A stretch of 64,000 bases of DNA from an uncultured Prevotellaceae bacterium. Lineage in GTDB: Bacteria > Bacteroidota > Bacteroidia > Bacteroidales > Bacteroidaceae. The translations under genes and the position numbers were made by a program. The notes under the pieces are model-generated. The model worked only from the letters and a program-made list of their open reading frames with translations. It was not told the DNA's origin and ran no database searches. Below are positions 51,376-59,780 of this stretch, piece by piece. The DNA lies in NCBI GenBank assembly GCA_947166305.1, contig CAMVDV010000006.1, forward strand, positions 32,664-96,663, in the 5' to 3' direction. How positions within the stretch are numbered: position 1 is the stretch's first letter; each line of letters starts with the position of its first letter.

Positions 51376-52752
51376 TCATCCAAACAATTCCCTTACGGCT
51401 TCCACCACTCGGCGCACTGGCACAAGCTCGATCTTGTAACTCTTTGCATCGAGACCCTTCGCGTTGTGCGCCGGAATGAGGATGCGTTTGAATCCAAGCT
51501 TCTGTGCCTCGGCAATCCTTTGCTCAATCCTTGCAACCGGACGTATCTCGCCACTCAGCCCCACCTCTCCAGCCATGCAGACGTCGCCCTCGATTGGCAT
51601 GTCGCCATTGCTCGACAATACGGCTGCAATGACACTGAGATCGATGGCAGGGTCAGTGACTCGAAGGCCACCGGCAATGTTCAGGAAGACATCTTTCTGT
51701 GCCAGTTTGAATCCGACCCTCTTCTCCAAGACCGCCAAGAGCATGTTCAGTCGGCGGCCATCGAAGCCCGTTGTGCTCCTTTGGGCAGTCCCATAAGCTG
51801 CAGTACTAACTAATGCTTGCGTCTCGATAAGGAAGGGTCTGACGCCTTCCATTGAGCATGATATGGCAACGCCGGAGAGCCCTTCGCGATGGTCCGTTAG
51901 AAGTAGCTCACTGGGGTTGCTCACTTGCCGAAGACCATCGTGCCTCATCTCATAGATGCCCAGTTCGCTCGTGCTGCCGAAGCGGTTCTTGATGCTACGA
52001 AGGATGCGGTAAAGATGGTGTTGGTCGCCTTCAAATTGCAGGACAACGTCCACGATGTGTTCCAAAACCTTTGGCCCTGCCAGCGTTCCTTCCTTATTTA
52101 TATGGCCGATGAGCAAGATGGAGACGCCTCCCGTCTTGGCAAACTTGAGCAAAGAAGCAGCACATTCGCGGATCTGAGAGACCGAACCGGCCGACGACTC
52201 GACGTTTTCCGTCTGTATGGTCTGAATGGAATCGACGACGACGAGGTCGGGCTTCATCTCTTCAATGTGCTGGAAGATTTGCTCGAGCGACGTTTCGCAG
52301 AGGACGTAAAGCCCTTCTTCTGAAGGTCCAAGCCTGTCGGCCCTGAGCTTTATCTGCCTTGCGCTCTCCTCGCCACTGACGTAGAGTATGCGCTTACCCC
52401 TCAGCCCAAGCACCGTCTGGAGCGTGAGGGTGCTCTTGCCGATGCCCGGTTCGCCGCCAAGAAGGACGAGGCTTCCCGGCACCAAGCCACCGCCGAGGAC
52501 GCGGTTCAGCTCTGCATCGCCCATATCAATGCGCGGCTCATCGTCGGCATTTATCTCGTGGAGAAGCCTTGCTTCCGACTTCTTTCCAGAGAGAGAGGAG
52601 GGGATGTTCATGCCATTCCCTTTAGGTGATGACTGGGAAAGGCGTATCTCTTTCATCGTACCCCACTGGTTGCAGGCCGGACATTTGCCGAGCCATTTTA
52701 TACTTTCCTGTCCGCAATAGTCGCAGACGTACATTGTTTTTTCCTTTGACAC
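51376..52752 (-). CDS. radA: DNA repair protein RadA/Sms
   Basis: 458 aa. Zinc finger YVCDYCGQESIKWLGKCPAC; Walker A LLGGEPGIGKSTLTLQTVLG; RecA-like core with VVDSIQTIQTENVESSAGSV; KNRFG motif SIKNRFGSTSELGIYEM; C-terminal Lon-like domain (GGLRVTDPAIDLSVIAAVLS; GEVGLSGEIRPVARIEQRIA). RadA processes recombination intermediates. Between the zinc finger and the RecA core, LSQSSPKGNGMNIPSSLS may be a shortened copy of the dispersed palindromic repeat. It is likely co-transcribed with neighbours on the minus strand. Confidence 0.94.
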   Translation of the reverse strand: MSKEKTMYVCDYCGQESIKWLGKCPACNQWGTMKEIRLSQSSPKGNGMNIPSSLSGKKSEARLLHEINADDEPRIDMGDAELNRVLGGGLVPGSLVLLGGEPGIGKSTLTLQTVLGLRGKRILYVSGEESARQIKLRADRLGPSEEGLYVLCETSLEQIFQHIEEMKPDLVVVDSIQTIQTENVESSAGSVSQIRECAASLLKFAKTGGVSILLIGHINKEGTLAGPKVLEHIVDVVLQFEGDQHHLYRILRSIKNRFGSTSELGIYEMRHDGLRQVSNPSELLLTDHREGLSGVAISCSMEGVRPFLIETQALVSTAAYGTAQRSTTGFDGRRLNMLLAVLEKRVGFKLAQKDVFLNIAGGLRVTDPAIDLSVIAAVLSSNGDMPIEGDVCMAGEVGLSGEIRPVARIEQRIAEAQKLGFKRILIPAHNAKGLDAKSYKIELVPVRRVVEAVRELFG

Positions 52753-52775
52753 CTTGAGATTTACGATTTAGCTAT

Positions 52776-54935
52776 TTACGATTTACTATTTTTCTCCTTC
52801 CTTCCGGCTGAAGGGCTGGGGAGTTGTTTCATGCTGAGCGAGATGCGTTCGCGCTGAAGGTCAACGCCGATGACGCGAACCATGACCTGCTGGCCGAGAC
52901 TGACTACGGCAGTAGGGTCCTTAACGAAGCGGTCGGCGAGCTGAGAGACGTGGACAAGTCCCTTGGTATGCACGCCGATATCGACGAAGGCGCCGAAGTT
53001 TGTGATGTTCGTGACGATGCCTGGCAGAAGCATTCCTTCGCGCAGGTCGCCGATTTCGTGTACCGTCTCGTCGAAAGCAAAAGCCTCCAGTGGCTCGCGA
53101 GGGTCGAGTCCTGGCTTGTCGAGCTCTTGCATGATGTCTTTCAAAGTAGGTAGTCCCACCTCGTCGCTCACATAGTTCTCGATGTCAATCTTGTCCCTTA
53201 GCTCTTTGTTCGCCATGAGTTCTGCCACGGAGCATCTTTGGTCGCGTGCCATACGCTCCACCAATGCGTATCTCTCGGGGTGGACTGCGCTGTTGTCGAG
53301 CGGTTCGTTCCCACCCTTGATGCGCAGGAATCCTGCCGACTGCTCGAAGGCTTTGGCTCCGAGACGAGGCACTTTCATCAACTCTTTGCGCGAGCGGAAA
53401 GGTCCATTCTCACGCCGATAGCGTACGATGTTCTGGGCAAGTGAGGGTCCGAGGCCGCTGACGTAGGTCAACAGCCACTGCGATGCCGTGTTAAGGTTCA
53501 CGCCGACGCGGTTCACACAGTTGACGACGGTCTCCTCGAGGCTCTTCCTCAGTGCCGTCTGACTGACGTCCTTCTGGTACTGACCCACGCCGATGCTGGA
53601 CGGATCTATCTTGACCAACTCGGCCAAGGGGTCCATCAATCGGCGGCCGATGCTGACGGCTCCGCGCACCGTCACGTCCTCATCCGGGAATTCTTCCCTT
53701 GCTATTTCGCTGGCACTGTAGATGCTTGCGCCGTCTTCGCTGACGCTGTAGATGTCCACGCCGTCGGGCAGGTCGAGATGGCGCACGAAATCCTCCGTCT
53801 CGCGGCCTGCCGTGCCGTTGCCCACGGCGATGGCTTGGATGCCGAACTTCCCGACGAGTGTCTGCACGGCGAGCATGGCTTTGACGCGCTCGGCACGGGG
53901 AGGGTGGGGGAAGATGACGTCGTGGTGGAGGAGGTTGCCTTCGGCGTCGAGGCACACCACCTTGCATCCGGTGCGGAATCCCGGGTCGATGGCCATCACA
54001 CGCTTCTGTCCGAGGGGCGAAGCCATGAGCAGTTGTTCCAGGTTCTGCACGAAGATTCGGATGGCACCCTCGTCGGCTTTCTGCTTGGACGAAGCGGCAA
54101 ACTCGCCCGAGATGCTCGGCTCGAGCAGTCGCTTGTAGCCGTCTTCCACCGCTTCGCGCACGGCCCTGCTGCTCTCGCCGTGGCCTTTGACGAACAGACG
54201 GGCGATGCGTTCCACGGCAGGCTCATCGTCCACACAGATGGAGACCCTGAGGATGCCTTCTGCCTCGCCGCGCCTCATGGCCAGGAGCCGATGGCCCTGG
54301 CAGCGCTTGAGGGGTTCCGTCCAGTCGAAATAGTCGCGGAAGTTCTGTCCTTCGGCATCTTTCCCCTTGACGACACGGCTCTGAATGGTGGCATGAAGGG
54401 AGAAGGTGGTGCGCAGGCTCTGACGTGCCCGTTCGTCCTCGCTCACGCGCTCGGCGATAATATCCTTTGCGCCTTGCAGGGAGCCTTCCACATCATCTTT
54501 CATGGGAGAAAGTTTCCCGATCAGTTCCTTCAACGTCGCGTTTGGCGATTGCCGCATGATGGCATCGGCCAAAGGCTCCAGCCCGGCTTCGCGAGCCACC
54601 TGCGCCCGGGTTCTACGCTTCTGTTTATAAGGCAGATAGATGTCTTCCAATGTCGTGGCATCCCAGCAGTCTTCGATGCGCTGACGCAGTTCGGGCGTGA
54701 GCTTTCCCTGCGCCTCGATGGTGGAGAGGATGTACTCCTTGCGGTGCTCCAGCTCGCCCACCTTGTCGAGTTCCGCAGCCACGCTGGCCACCTCCACGTC
54801 GGTCATGCCGCCGGTGGCTTCTTTGCGATAGCGGCTGATGAACGGCACGGTGGCGCCGTCCTGCAGGAGGTCCACCACCTGCCGCACGTATTTCTCCTTT
54901 AGCCCAGTGCGCTGAGCTATCAGTTCGTAGTTCAT
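52776..54935 (-). CDS. tex: Tex-like RNA-binding transcription accessory protein
   Basis: 719 aa from ATG 54935 (MNYELIAQRTGLKEKYVRQV). Tex N-terminal helices with TVPFISRYRKEATGGMTDVE; YqgF-like core RVMAIDPGFRTGCKVVCLDA and AVGNGTAGRETEDFVRHL; helix-hairpin-helix VNTASQ-type region NLNTASQWLLTYVSGLGPSL; C-terminal S1 domain LPGIVTNITNFGAFVDIGVH TKGLVHVSQL. Tex binds nucleic acids and takes part in transcription. Length normal. Confidence 0.94.
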   Translation of the reverse strand: MNYELIAQRTGLKEKYVRQVVDLLQDGATVPFISRYRKEATGGMTDVEVASVAAELDKVGELEHRKEYILSTIEAQGKLTPELRQRIEDCWDATTLEDIYLPYKQKRRTRAQVAREAGLEPLADAIMRQSPNATLKELIGKLSPMKDDVEGSLQGAKDIIAERVSEDERARQSLRTTFSLHATIQSRVVKGKDAEGQNFRDYFDWTEPLKRCQGHRLLAMRRGEAEGILRVSICVDDEPAVERIARLFVKGHGESSRAVREAVEDGYKRLLEPSISGEFAASSKQKADEGAIRIFVQNLEQLLMASPLGQKRVMAIDPGFRTGCKVVCLDAEGNLLHHDVIFPHPPRAERVKAMLAVQTLVGKFGIQAIAVGNGTAGRETEDFVRHLDLPDGVDIYSVSEDGASIYSASEIAREEFPDEDVTVRGAVSIGRRLMDPLAELVKIDPSSIGVGQYQKDVSQTALRKSLEETVVNCVNRVGVNLNTASQWLLTYVSGLGPSLAQNIVRYRRENGPFRSRKELMKVPRLGAKAFEQSAGFLRIKGGNEPLDNSAVHPERYALVERMARDQRCSVAELMANKELRDKIDIENYVSDEVGLPTLKDIMQELDKPGLDPREPLEAFAFDETVHEIGDLREGMLLPGIVTNITNFGAFVDIGVHTKGLVHVSQLADRFVKDPTAVVSLGQQVMVRVIGVDLQRERISLSMKQLPSPSAGRKEKNSKS

Positions 54936-54956
54936 ACTTGTCGGTTTTTTACCGCG

Positions 54957-54964
54957 CAAAGTTA
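54957..54964 (-). promoter_or_regulatory. -7 box of tex
   Basis: Minus-strand TAACTTTG, 21 bp before ATG 54935. Confidence 0.6.
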
Positions 54965-55632
54965 CGACATTTTAATTAAAAATGAAAAATGAAAAATGAA
55001 AAATGAAGCAGAACGCAGTTAAAAAGTAGTCTTACAACACACATTTTTCTGAATCGTCGAATTGACAAAATGATAGTTTTTTGGCCGTTTTGCTTACACA
55101 CGCCATTTTTACATTTCGCTCAGAACGGCTTATTTTGCCTCCAGACATATTTTTTGTCGTCGGACGAAAAATAAGGGCTTAAATCGAAGGCTGTTTCATA
55201 ACAGATTGAATACCAGTGGATGATACAAATCTTCATCAAGTGTAGATTTTGTCTTCATTTGGCATTATTCCTGAAACGGAACGCAGATTTTGCAATTTTC
55301 GCAGGTTTTTGCACACATTTTTGCTCATGAAGTCTGTTGACTCTGCACAAGGTTTTCAGAATTTCTCTGTAGGACGATTCGAAAAACACTATGGAGTGAT
55401 TGCCGACGTCCCACGGTGTTTCTTCGAAAACGGCGTTTTTCGACCTCAAACGCCGCACTTTCCGATGTGTGCAATTTTTGACACTTTGACACAATACAGC
55501 CGTTTTTGCTGACAATTACAATATAGGCTGTCGCCAAAAACGCCCTTTTAATTTCTAATAGACGTTATGTTTAGTAGGAAACAGAATTTACAGTTTTCTT
55601 CTCTATTCTTTCGTGTTTTCATGATTTTTCTG

Positions 55633-55640
55633 TATCTTTG
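55633..55640 (+). promoter_or_regulatory. -7 box of the oxidoreductase-sulfatase operon
   Basis: TATCTTTG, 89 bp before ATG 55730; the untranslated leader is longer than for most genes in the window. Confidence 0.6.
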
Positions 55641-55729
55641 CAGCATCCAAGCAGAAGCTGACGCCTCAGAACGTCGGGGCTACCGGAAGAAAAGACAGCT
55701 CGGAAGTACTAACAACAAAAGAAAGTCCA

Positions 55730-56707
55730 ATGAAATTAGCCATTGCCGGAACGGGCAAAATCGCCGAGGAAGTGCTGAGGATGCTCCACGATGACTTCCA
55801 GGGGAAAATTGAAGTGACGGGCATCTTTGCCAGGGAAAAGAGCGTAGAGCACGCCATCGACCTCTGCCAAGCCTTTGCCCCCACGGGGTTTGTCTATACC
55901 GACTATCAGCGAATGCTCCTCGAGTCCGACGCCGACTTCGTGTACATCGCCAATGCCAACCACGTCCATCACCGCTATGCCAAGGAAGCGATGCTGGCCG
56001 GAAAGCACGTCATCGTGGAGAAACCCATTGCCGTGGACCGCGCAGAGACGGAGGATCTCATCGACACCGCCATCAGTCGCTGCGTCTATCTCCTGCCTGC
56101 CTTCTCGTTACTCTACATGCCTCTGTTCCGCAAGCTTCAGGAGTTGCTTCCAAAGCTCGGCAAGATACGGATGATCCACTGCAACTTCGCCCAGCGAAGC
56201 AGTCGCTACGACCGCTATCTCGCCGGCGAGCTGACGCCCGTCTTCGACCCTTCCATGGCAGGCGGCACGCTCTCCGACCTCAACATCTACAACCTCTGCT
56301 TCACCATCGCCCTGATGGGACCGCCACGCACCGTTCGCTACGACTGCAATCGCGGCTACAATGGCATCGACACGAGCGGCACTCTCCTCTGCCACTACCC
56401 TACCTGTCTGGCCGTACTCAGTGCGTCGAAGGACTCTGACGGACTCTCCTTTGGCTGCATCCAAGGTGAGGAAGGATACATCGAGGTGCACGGATCGGTG
56501 AGCATCCTCGACAGTTTCACCATCCACCTCAGAGGCCAGGAGCCCGAAACCTACCGCAGCGAAACGGGAACCCATCGCCTCGCCTATGAGTTCCGAGAGT
56601 TCCTCGCACTCGCAGAAAACAGGCAGGAATGCCACATCGTCATACCTTATTTCACAAGAATCGTGCAGGAAATAGCCATCGCACAAGAAAGAATGATCAC
56701 ATCATGA
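55730..56707 (+). CDS. Gfo/Idh/MocA family oxidoreductase
   Basis: 325 aa. The N-terminal Rossmann motif is MKLAIAGTGKIAEEVLRMLH, followed by VYIANANHVHHRYAKEAMLA GKHVIVEKP (the EKP nicotinamide contact) and a C-terminal substrate domain. No signal peptide, so it acts in the cytoplasm on sugars or related compounds. The stop overlaps the start of a sulfatase gene by 4 bp. Together they suggest handling of a sulfated glycan; the precise substrate is unknown. Confidence 0.9.
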   Translation: MKLAIAGTGKIAEEVLRMLHDDFQGKIEVTGIFAREKSVEHAIDLCQAFAPTGFVYTDYQRMLLESDADFVYIANANHVHHRYAKEAMLAGKHVIVEKPIAVDRAETEDLIDTAISRCVYLLPAFSLLYMPLFRKLQELLPKLGKIRMIHCNFAQRSSRYDRYLAGELTPVFDPSMAGGTLSDLNIYNLCFTIALMGPPRTVRYDCNRGYNGIDTSGTLLCHYPTCLAVLSASKDSDGLSFGCIQGEEGYIEVHGSVSILDSFTIHLRGQEPETYRSETGTHRLAYEFREFLALAENRQECHIVIPYFTRIVQEIAIAQERMITS

Positions 56708-58257
56708 AGCACAAAATCCCATTTCTCCTCCTTGGCGGCATGACATTCAATGCCGTCCATGCCCAACGTTGGAACATTGTCTATATAATGTCCGACGACC
56801 ATTCCTATCAGGCCATCAGTGCCTACGGACATCAGCTCAGCCGTCAGGCTCCAACGCCCAACCTCGACCGTCTGGCCGAACGCGGTATGCTCTTCCGGCG
56901 TGCATACGTCGAGAACTCACTCAGCACCCCGAGCCGTGCATGCCTCATGACTGGCATGTACAGCCACCAGAGTGGGCAGCGCACACTCGACTGCCCTATC
57001 GACCCCAACGCGCCTTTCGTGAGCGAATACCTGCAGCAAGCAGGATATCAGACAGGCATGGTCGGCAAATGGCACATGCTGTGTGAGCCGAAAGGGTTCG
57101 ACTCCTACCACGTCCTCCCGGGCCAGGGCGACTACTACAACCCGCGCTTCCGCACAAAAGACTCCGGCGGAAAGTACGTCGAGGAGAAAGGCTATGCCAC
57201 CAACCTCATTACAGACCATGCCATAGAGTTCCTCGAGACGCGCGACAAGACGAAGCCTTTCGCCCTCTTCGTACACCATAAAGCACCGCATCGCAACTGG
57301 ATGCCGCCCCTCGACATGCTCGGTCTGTACGAAGACGTCGAGTTCCCCTTGCCCCAGACCTTCCGCGATGACTACGCAACCCGTGGCCGTGCAGCACACG
57401 ACCAGCAGATGAGCATCGCCAAAGACATGGAGATGTGCTACGACCTGAAGGTGACGCAGATAAAACCCGGCATGGGTTACACTCACGAGCGCAACGGTGA
57501 CGGCTTCCGCCACCAGCTTTCCCGGCTCTCACCCGAGCAGAGAGCACAATGGGAAGCCGTCTATAATCCCCGAAACCAGGCAATGCTCGACAGCAACCTC
57601 ACGCCCGACGAACTGCTCGAATGGAAGTTCCAGCGCTACATCCGCGACTATATGCGCGTCATCCACAGCATCGACGAACAGGTGGGCCGCTTGCTCGACT
57701 ATCTCGAAGCCAACGGCTTGATGGAGAACACCATGGTGGTCTATACCAGCGACCAAGGGTTCTACATGGGAGAGCACGGATGGTTCGACAAACGTTTCAT
57801 GTATGAGGAGTCGTTCCGCACTCCCCTACTCGTCTGTGCGCCCGGCATGAAGGGCGGAGAGAAGTGCGACGCCCTCGTCCAGAACATCGACTTCGCCCCA
57901 ACGTTCCTCGACATTGCCGATGCCGAAAAGCCCCGTCAGATGGTGGGAACCTCGCTCCTTCCCGTCATGGAGCACGGCGGCAAGGCTCCCAAGGACTGGC
58001 GCCAATACCTCTATTACCACTACTATGACTGTCCAGCCGAACACAATGTCATGCGCCACGACGGCGTGAGCGACGGACGATTCAAGCTCATTCACTTCTA
58101 CGGCCCCAAAGGTTCCTACGACGAGCTCTATGACCTCCGCCGTGATCCCAACGAGCTCAACAACGTCATCGCCAAGAAGAAGTACGCCAAGCACCTAAGC
58201 CGTCTGCAAGGGCAGCTCGACGCGTTTCGCACAGAGCAGAAGGTCGACGAGTGGTAA
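56704..58257 (+). CDS. Secreted sulfatase (Ser-type, family S1)
   Basis: 517 aa from ATG 56704 with signal peptide MKHKIPFLLLGGMTFNAVHA. NIVYIMSDDHSYQAISAYG supplies metal Asp residues; the modified residue is Ser74 in NSLSTPSRACLMTGMYSHQS, so it needs the anaerobic Ser-type maturase (anSME) to form formylglycine. GKWHM, YTSDQGFYMGEHGWFDKRFM and the C-terminal domain are as expected. It removes sulfate from host or algal glycans in the periplasm. It overlaps the oxidoreductase gene by 4 bp. No maturase gene is in the window. Confidence 0.92.
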   Translation: MKHKIPFLLLGGMTFNAVHAQRWNIVYIMSDDHSYQAISAYGHQLSRQAPTPNLDRLAERGMLFRRAYVENSLSTPSRACLMTGMYSHQSGQRTLDCPIDPNAPFVSEYLQQAGYQTGMVGKWHMLCEPKGFDSYHVLPGQGDYYNPRFRTKDSGGKYVEEKGYATNLITDHAIEFLETRDKTKPFALFVHHKAPHRNWMPPLDMLGLYEDVEFPLPQTFRDDYATRGRAAHDQQMSIAKDMEMCYDLKVTQIKPGMGYTHERNGDGFRHQLSRLSPEQRAQWEAVYNPRNQAMLDSNLTPDELLEWKFQRYIRDYMRVIHSIDEQVGRLLDYLEANGLMENTMVVYTSDQGFYMGEHGWFDKRFMYEESFRTPLLVCAPGMKGGEKCDALVQNIDFAPTFLDIADAEKPRQMVGTSLLPVMEHGGKAPKDWRQYLYYHYYDCPAEHNVMRHDGVSDGRFKLIHFYGPKGSYDELYDLRRDPNELNNVIAKKKYAKHLSRLQGQLDAFRTEQKVDEW

Positions 58258-58276
58258 CGCCGCAGCCGACGCTGCC

Positions 58277-58348
58277 AATCCCCGCACGCGGAGACTGCAA
58301 TCGCGGCAGCCTGCGTTGCCAATCGCCGCATGCGGAGACGGACATCGC
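58277..58348. repeat. 22-bp periodic array, locus 11
   Basis: AATC starts at 58277, 58299 and 58321 and CATC at 58343; a further related unit starts at 58255, which is the sulfatase stop codon. CCGCACGCGGAG is the reverse of the core in loci 3 and 8. Confidence 0.8.
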
Positions 58349-58435
58349 CCCTCCCCCACTTCAGTTTCAAAGGCTTTCACATGACAAGACTTCTGAAAAA
58401 AATAACCCTAAAATGCACTTTTTGTCACATAGACT

Positions 58436-58465
58436 TTGCAATTTGCAAAGAAAAGTGTAACTTTG
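58436..58465 (+). promoter_or_regulatory. Promoter of the AAA protein gene
   Basis: TTG at 58436-58438 and TAACTTTG at 58458-58465, 19 bp apart, 26 bp before ATG 58492. Confidence 0.75.
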
Positions 58466-58491
58466 CAGGCGTAAAACCGTAAAATACCATT

Positions 58492-59673
58492 ATGTTTGAG
58501 TCTTTCTACAGAATGCACCAAAATCTGGTGGAGCGCACACAAGCCCCCATCAGACGAGCCTTGATGGACGAAATTGACTGGCACAAGCGGCTCATCGGCA
58601 TCAAGGGAAGCCGAGGCGTCGGCAGGACAACCTTCCTGCTGCAGTATGCAAAGGAGAACTTCGGCTCCAAAGACCGCAGGTGCCTCTACGTCAACATGAA
58701 CAACTTCTACTTCCAGGGCAAGACGCTCTTCCAGTTCGCACAGGAGTTCATGCAGGCAGGAGGACAGGTTCTGCTCATAGACCAAGTCTTCAAGTACCCC
58801 GAATGGAGTCACGAGCTGCGACTCATCTACGACCGTTGCCCACGGCTCAAAGTGGTCTTCGCCGGCTCAAGCGTAATGCGACTCAAGGATGAGAACCCCG
58901 AGCTCAACGGCATCGCCGCAAGCTACAACCTCAGAGGCTTCTCCTTCCGCGAATATCTCAACCTCAGGGCTGGAACAAACTTCCGCCCTTACACCATACG
59001 CGAAATTCAGAATCGCCACGAACACATCGCTGAGGAAGTGCTGCCGCTGGTCAATCCCCTCGACTACTTCAATGACTACCTGCACCACGGCTACTACCCC
59101 TTCTTCCTCGAGAAAGCAAGCTTCATAGAGAACCTGCTCAAGGCTGTCAACATGATGATAGAGGTTGACATCCTGCTCATCAAACAGATTGACCTCAAGT
59201 ATCTTGGCAAGATAAAGAAACTGCTCTACCTGCTTGCCACAAGCGACTACGGTGCTCCCAACGTCAGCCAGCTTGCACAAGACTTGCAGACAAGCCGTGC
59301 CACCGTGGTCAACTACATCAAGTACCTCAGCGACGCACGCCTGCTCAACATGCTCTATCGCCCGGGAGAAGAGTTTCCGAAGAAGCCGGCAGGCATCCTC
59401 ATGCACAACACCAACCTCATCTACTCCATGATGCCCGACTTCAACGACGAGCAAATCGTGATGGAGACTTTCTTCCAGAACGCACTCTGGGGAAGGCATA
59501 AAGTGCAGAAAGGCGACAGAAGCTGCACCTTCATTGTGGACAAGTCCATGAAGTTCCGCATTTGTCTGGAGCAGCCAAAGCGCAAGAACACCGACGTGCT
59601 CTATGCCCTCGCAGGCGTGAAGGAAGGACTCGAGCAGGAAATACCCCTCTGGATGTACGGCTTCCTCTACTGA
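58492..59673 (+). CDS. AAA_14/DUF4143-type ATPase-like protein with altered Walker motifs
   Basis: 393 aa. MFESFYRMHQNLVERTQAPI RRALMDEIDWHKRLIGIKGS leads into GSRGVGRTTFLLQYAKE, where the Walker A Lys is Arg45; Walker B is QVLLIDQVFKYPEWSHELR, with Gln98 where the family usually has Glu. FAGSSVMRLKD matches the sensor region; the C-terminal winged-helix part is NVSQLAQDLQTSRATVVNYI KYLSDARLLNMLYRPG, followed by a DUF4143-like tail. Family members are stand-alone ATPases of unknown role. The two changes would weaken ATP hydrolysis, so a binding-only function is possible. Confidence 0.83.
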   Translation: MFESFYRMHQNLVERTQAPIRRALMDEIDWHKRLIGIKGSRGVGRTTFLLQYAKENFGSKDRRCLYVNMNNFYFQGKTLFQFAQEFMQAGGQVLLIDQVFKYPEWSHELRLIYDRCPRLKVVFAGSSVMRLKDENPELNGIAASYNLRGFSFREYLNLRAGTNFRPYTIREIQNRHEHIAEEVLPLVNPLDYFNDYLHHGYYPFFLEKASFIENLLKAVNMMIEVDILLIKQIDLKYLGKIKKLLYLLATSDYGAPNVSQLAQDLQTSRATVVNYIKYLSDARLLNMLYRPGEEFPKKPAGILMHNTNLIYSMMPDFNDEQIVMETFFQNALWGRHKVQKGDRSCTFIVDKSMKFRICLEQPKRKNTDVLYALAGVKEGLEQEIPLWMYGFLY

Positions 59674-59687
59674 CCGCACATCGCGCC

Positions 59688-59709
59688 ACGCTCCCGTCAA
59701 AGGGAGCGT
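59688..59709. other. Hairpin after the AAA protein gene
   Basis: ACGCTCCC (59688-59695) pairs with GGGAGCGT (59702-59709) around GTCAAA. No T tract follows, so it may be a weak terminator or mRNA stabiliser. Confidence 0.5.
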
Positions 59710-59780
59710 CGGCATATTATATACATTATTATATTATAGTAAGGACAAAGTAAACAACAAGGTAACTTTATAATTCAATT

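Larger units (their letters stand above)
54936..55729. other. Long intergenic region, A/T-rich
   Basis: It holds the tex promoter, four AAAAATGAAAAATG-type repeats (54975-55007), and about 500 bp (55030-55540) with lower GC than its surroundings. Two overlapping antiparallel readings of about 86 codons (55249-55512 plus, 55255-55515 minus) are present, neither with a recognisable domain. The promoter of the downstream oxidoreductase is at 55633-55640. Otherwise nothing is identified. Confidence 0.55.

Noticed and set aside
55567..55794. 75-codon frame before the oxidoreductase
   Set aside because: It spans the -7 box and overlaps the oxidoreductase start in another frame; no domain.
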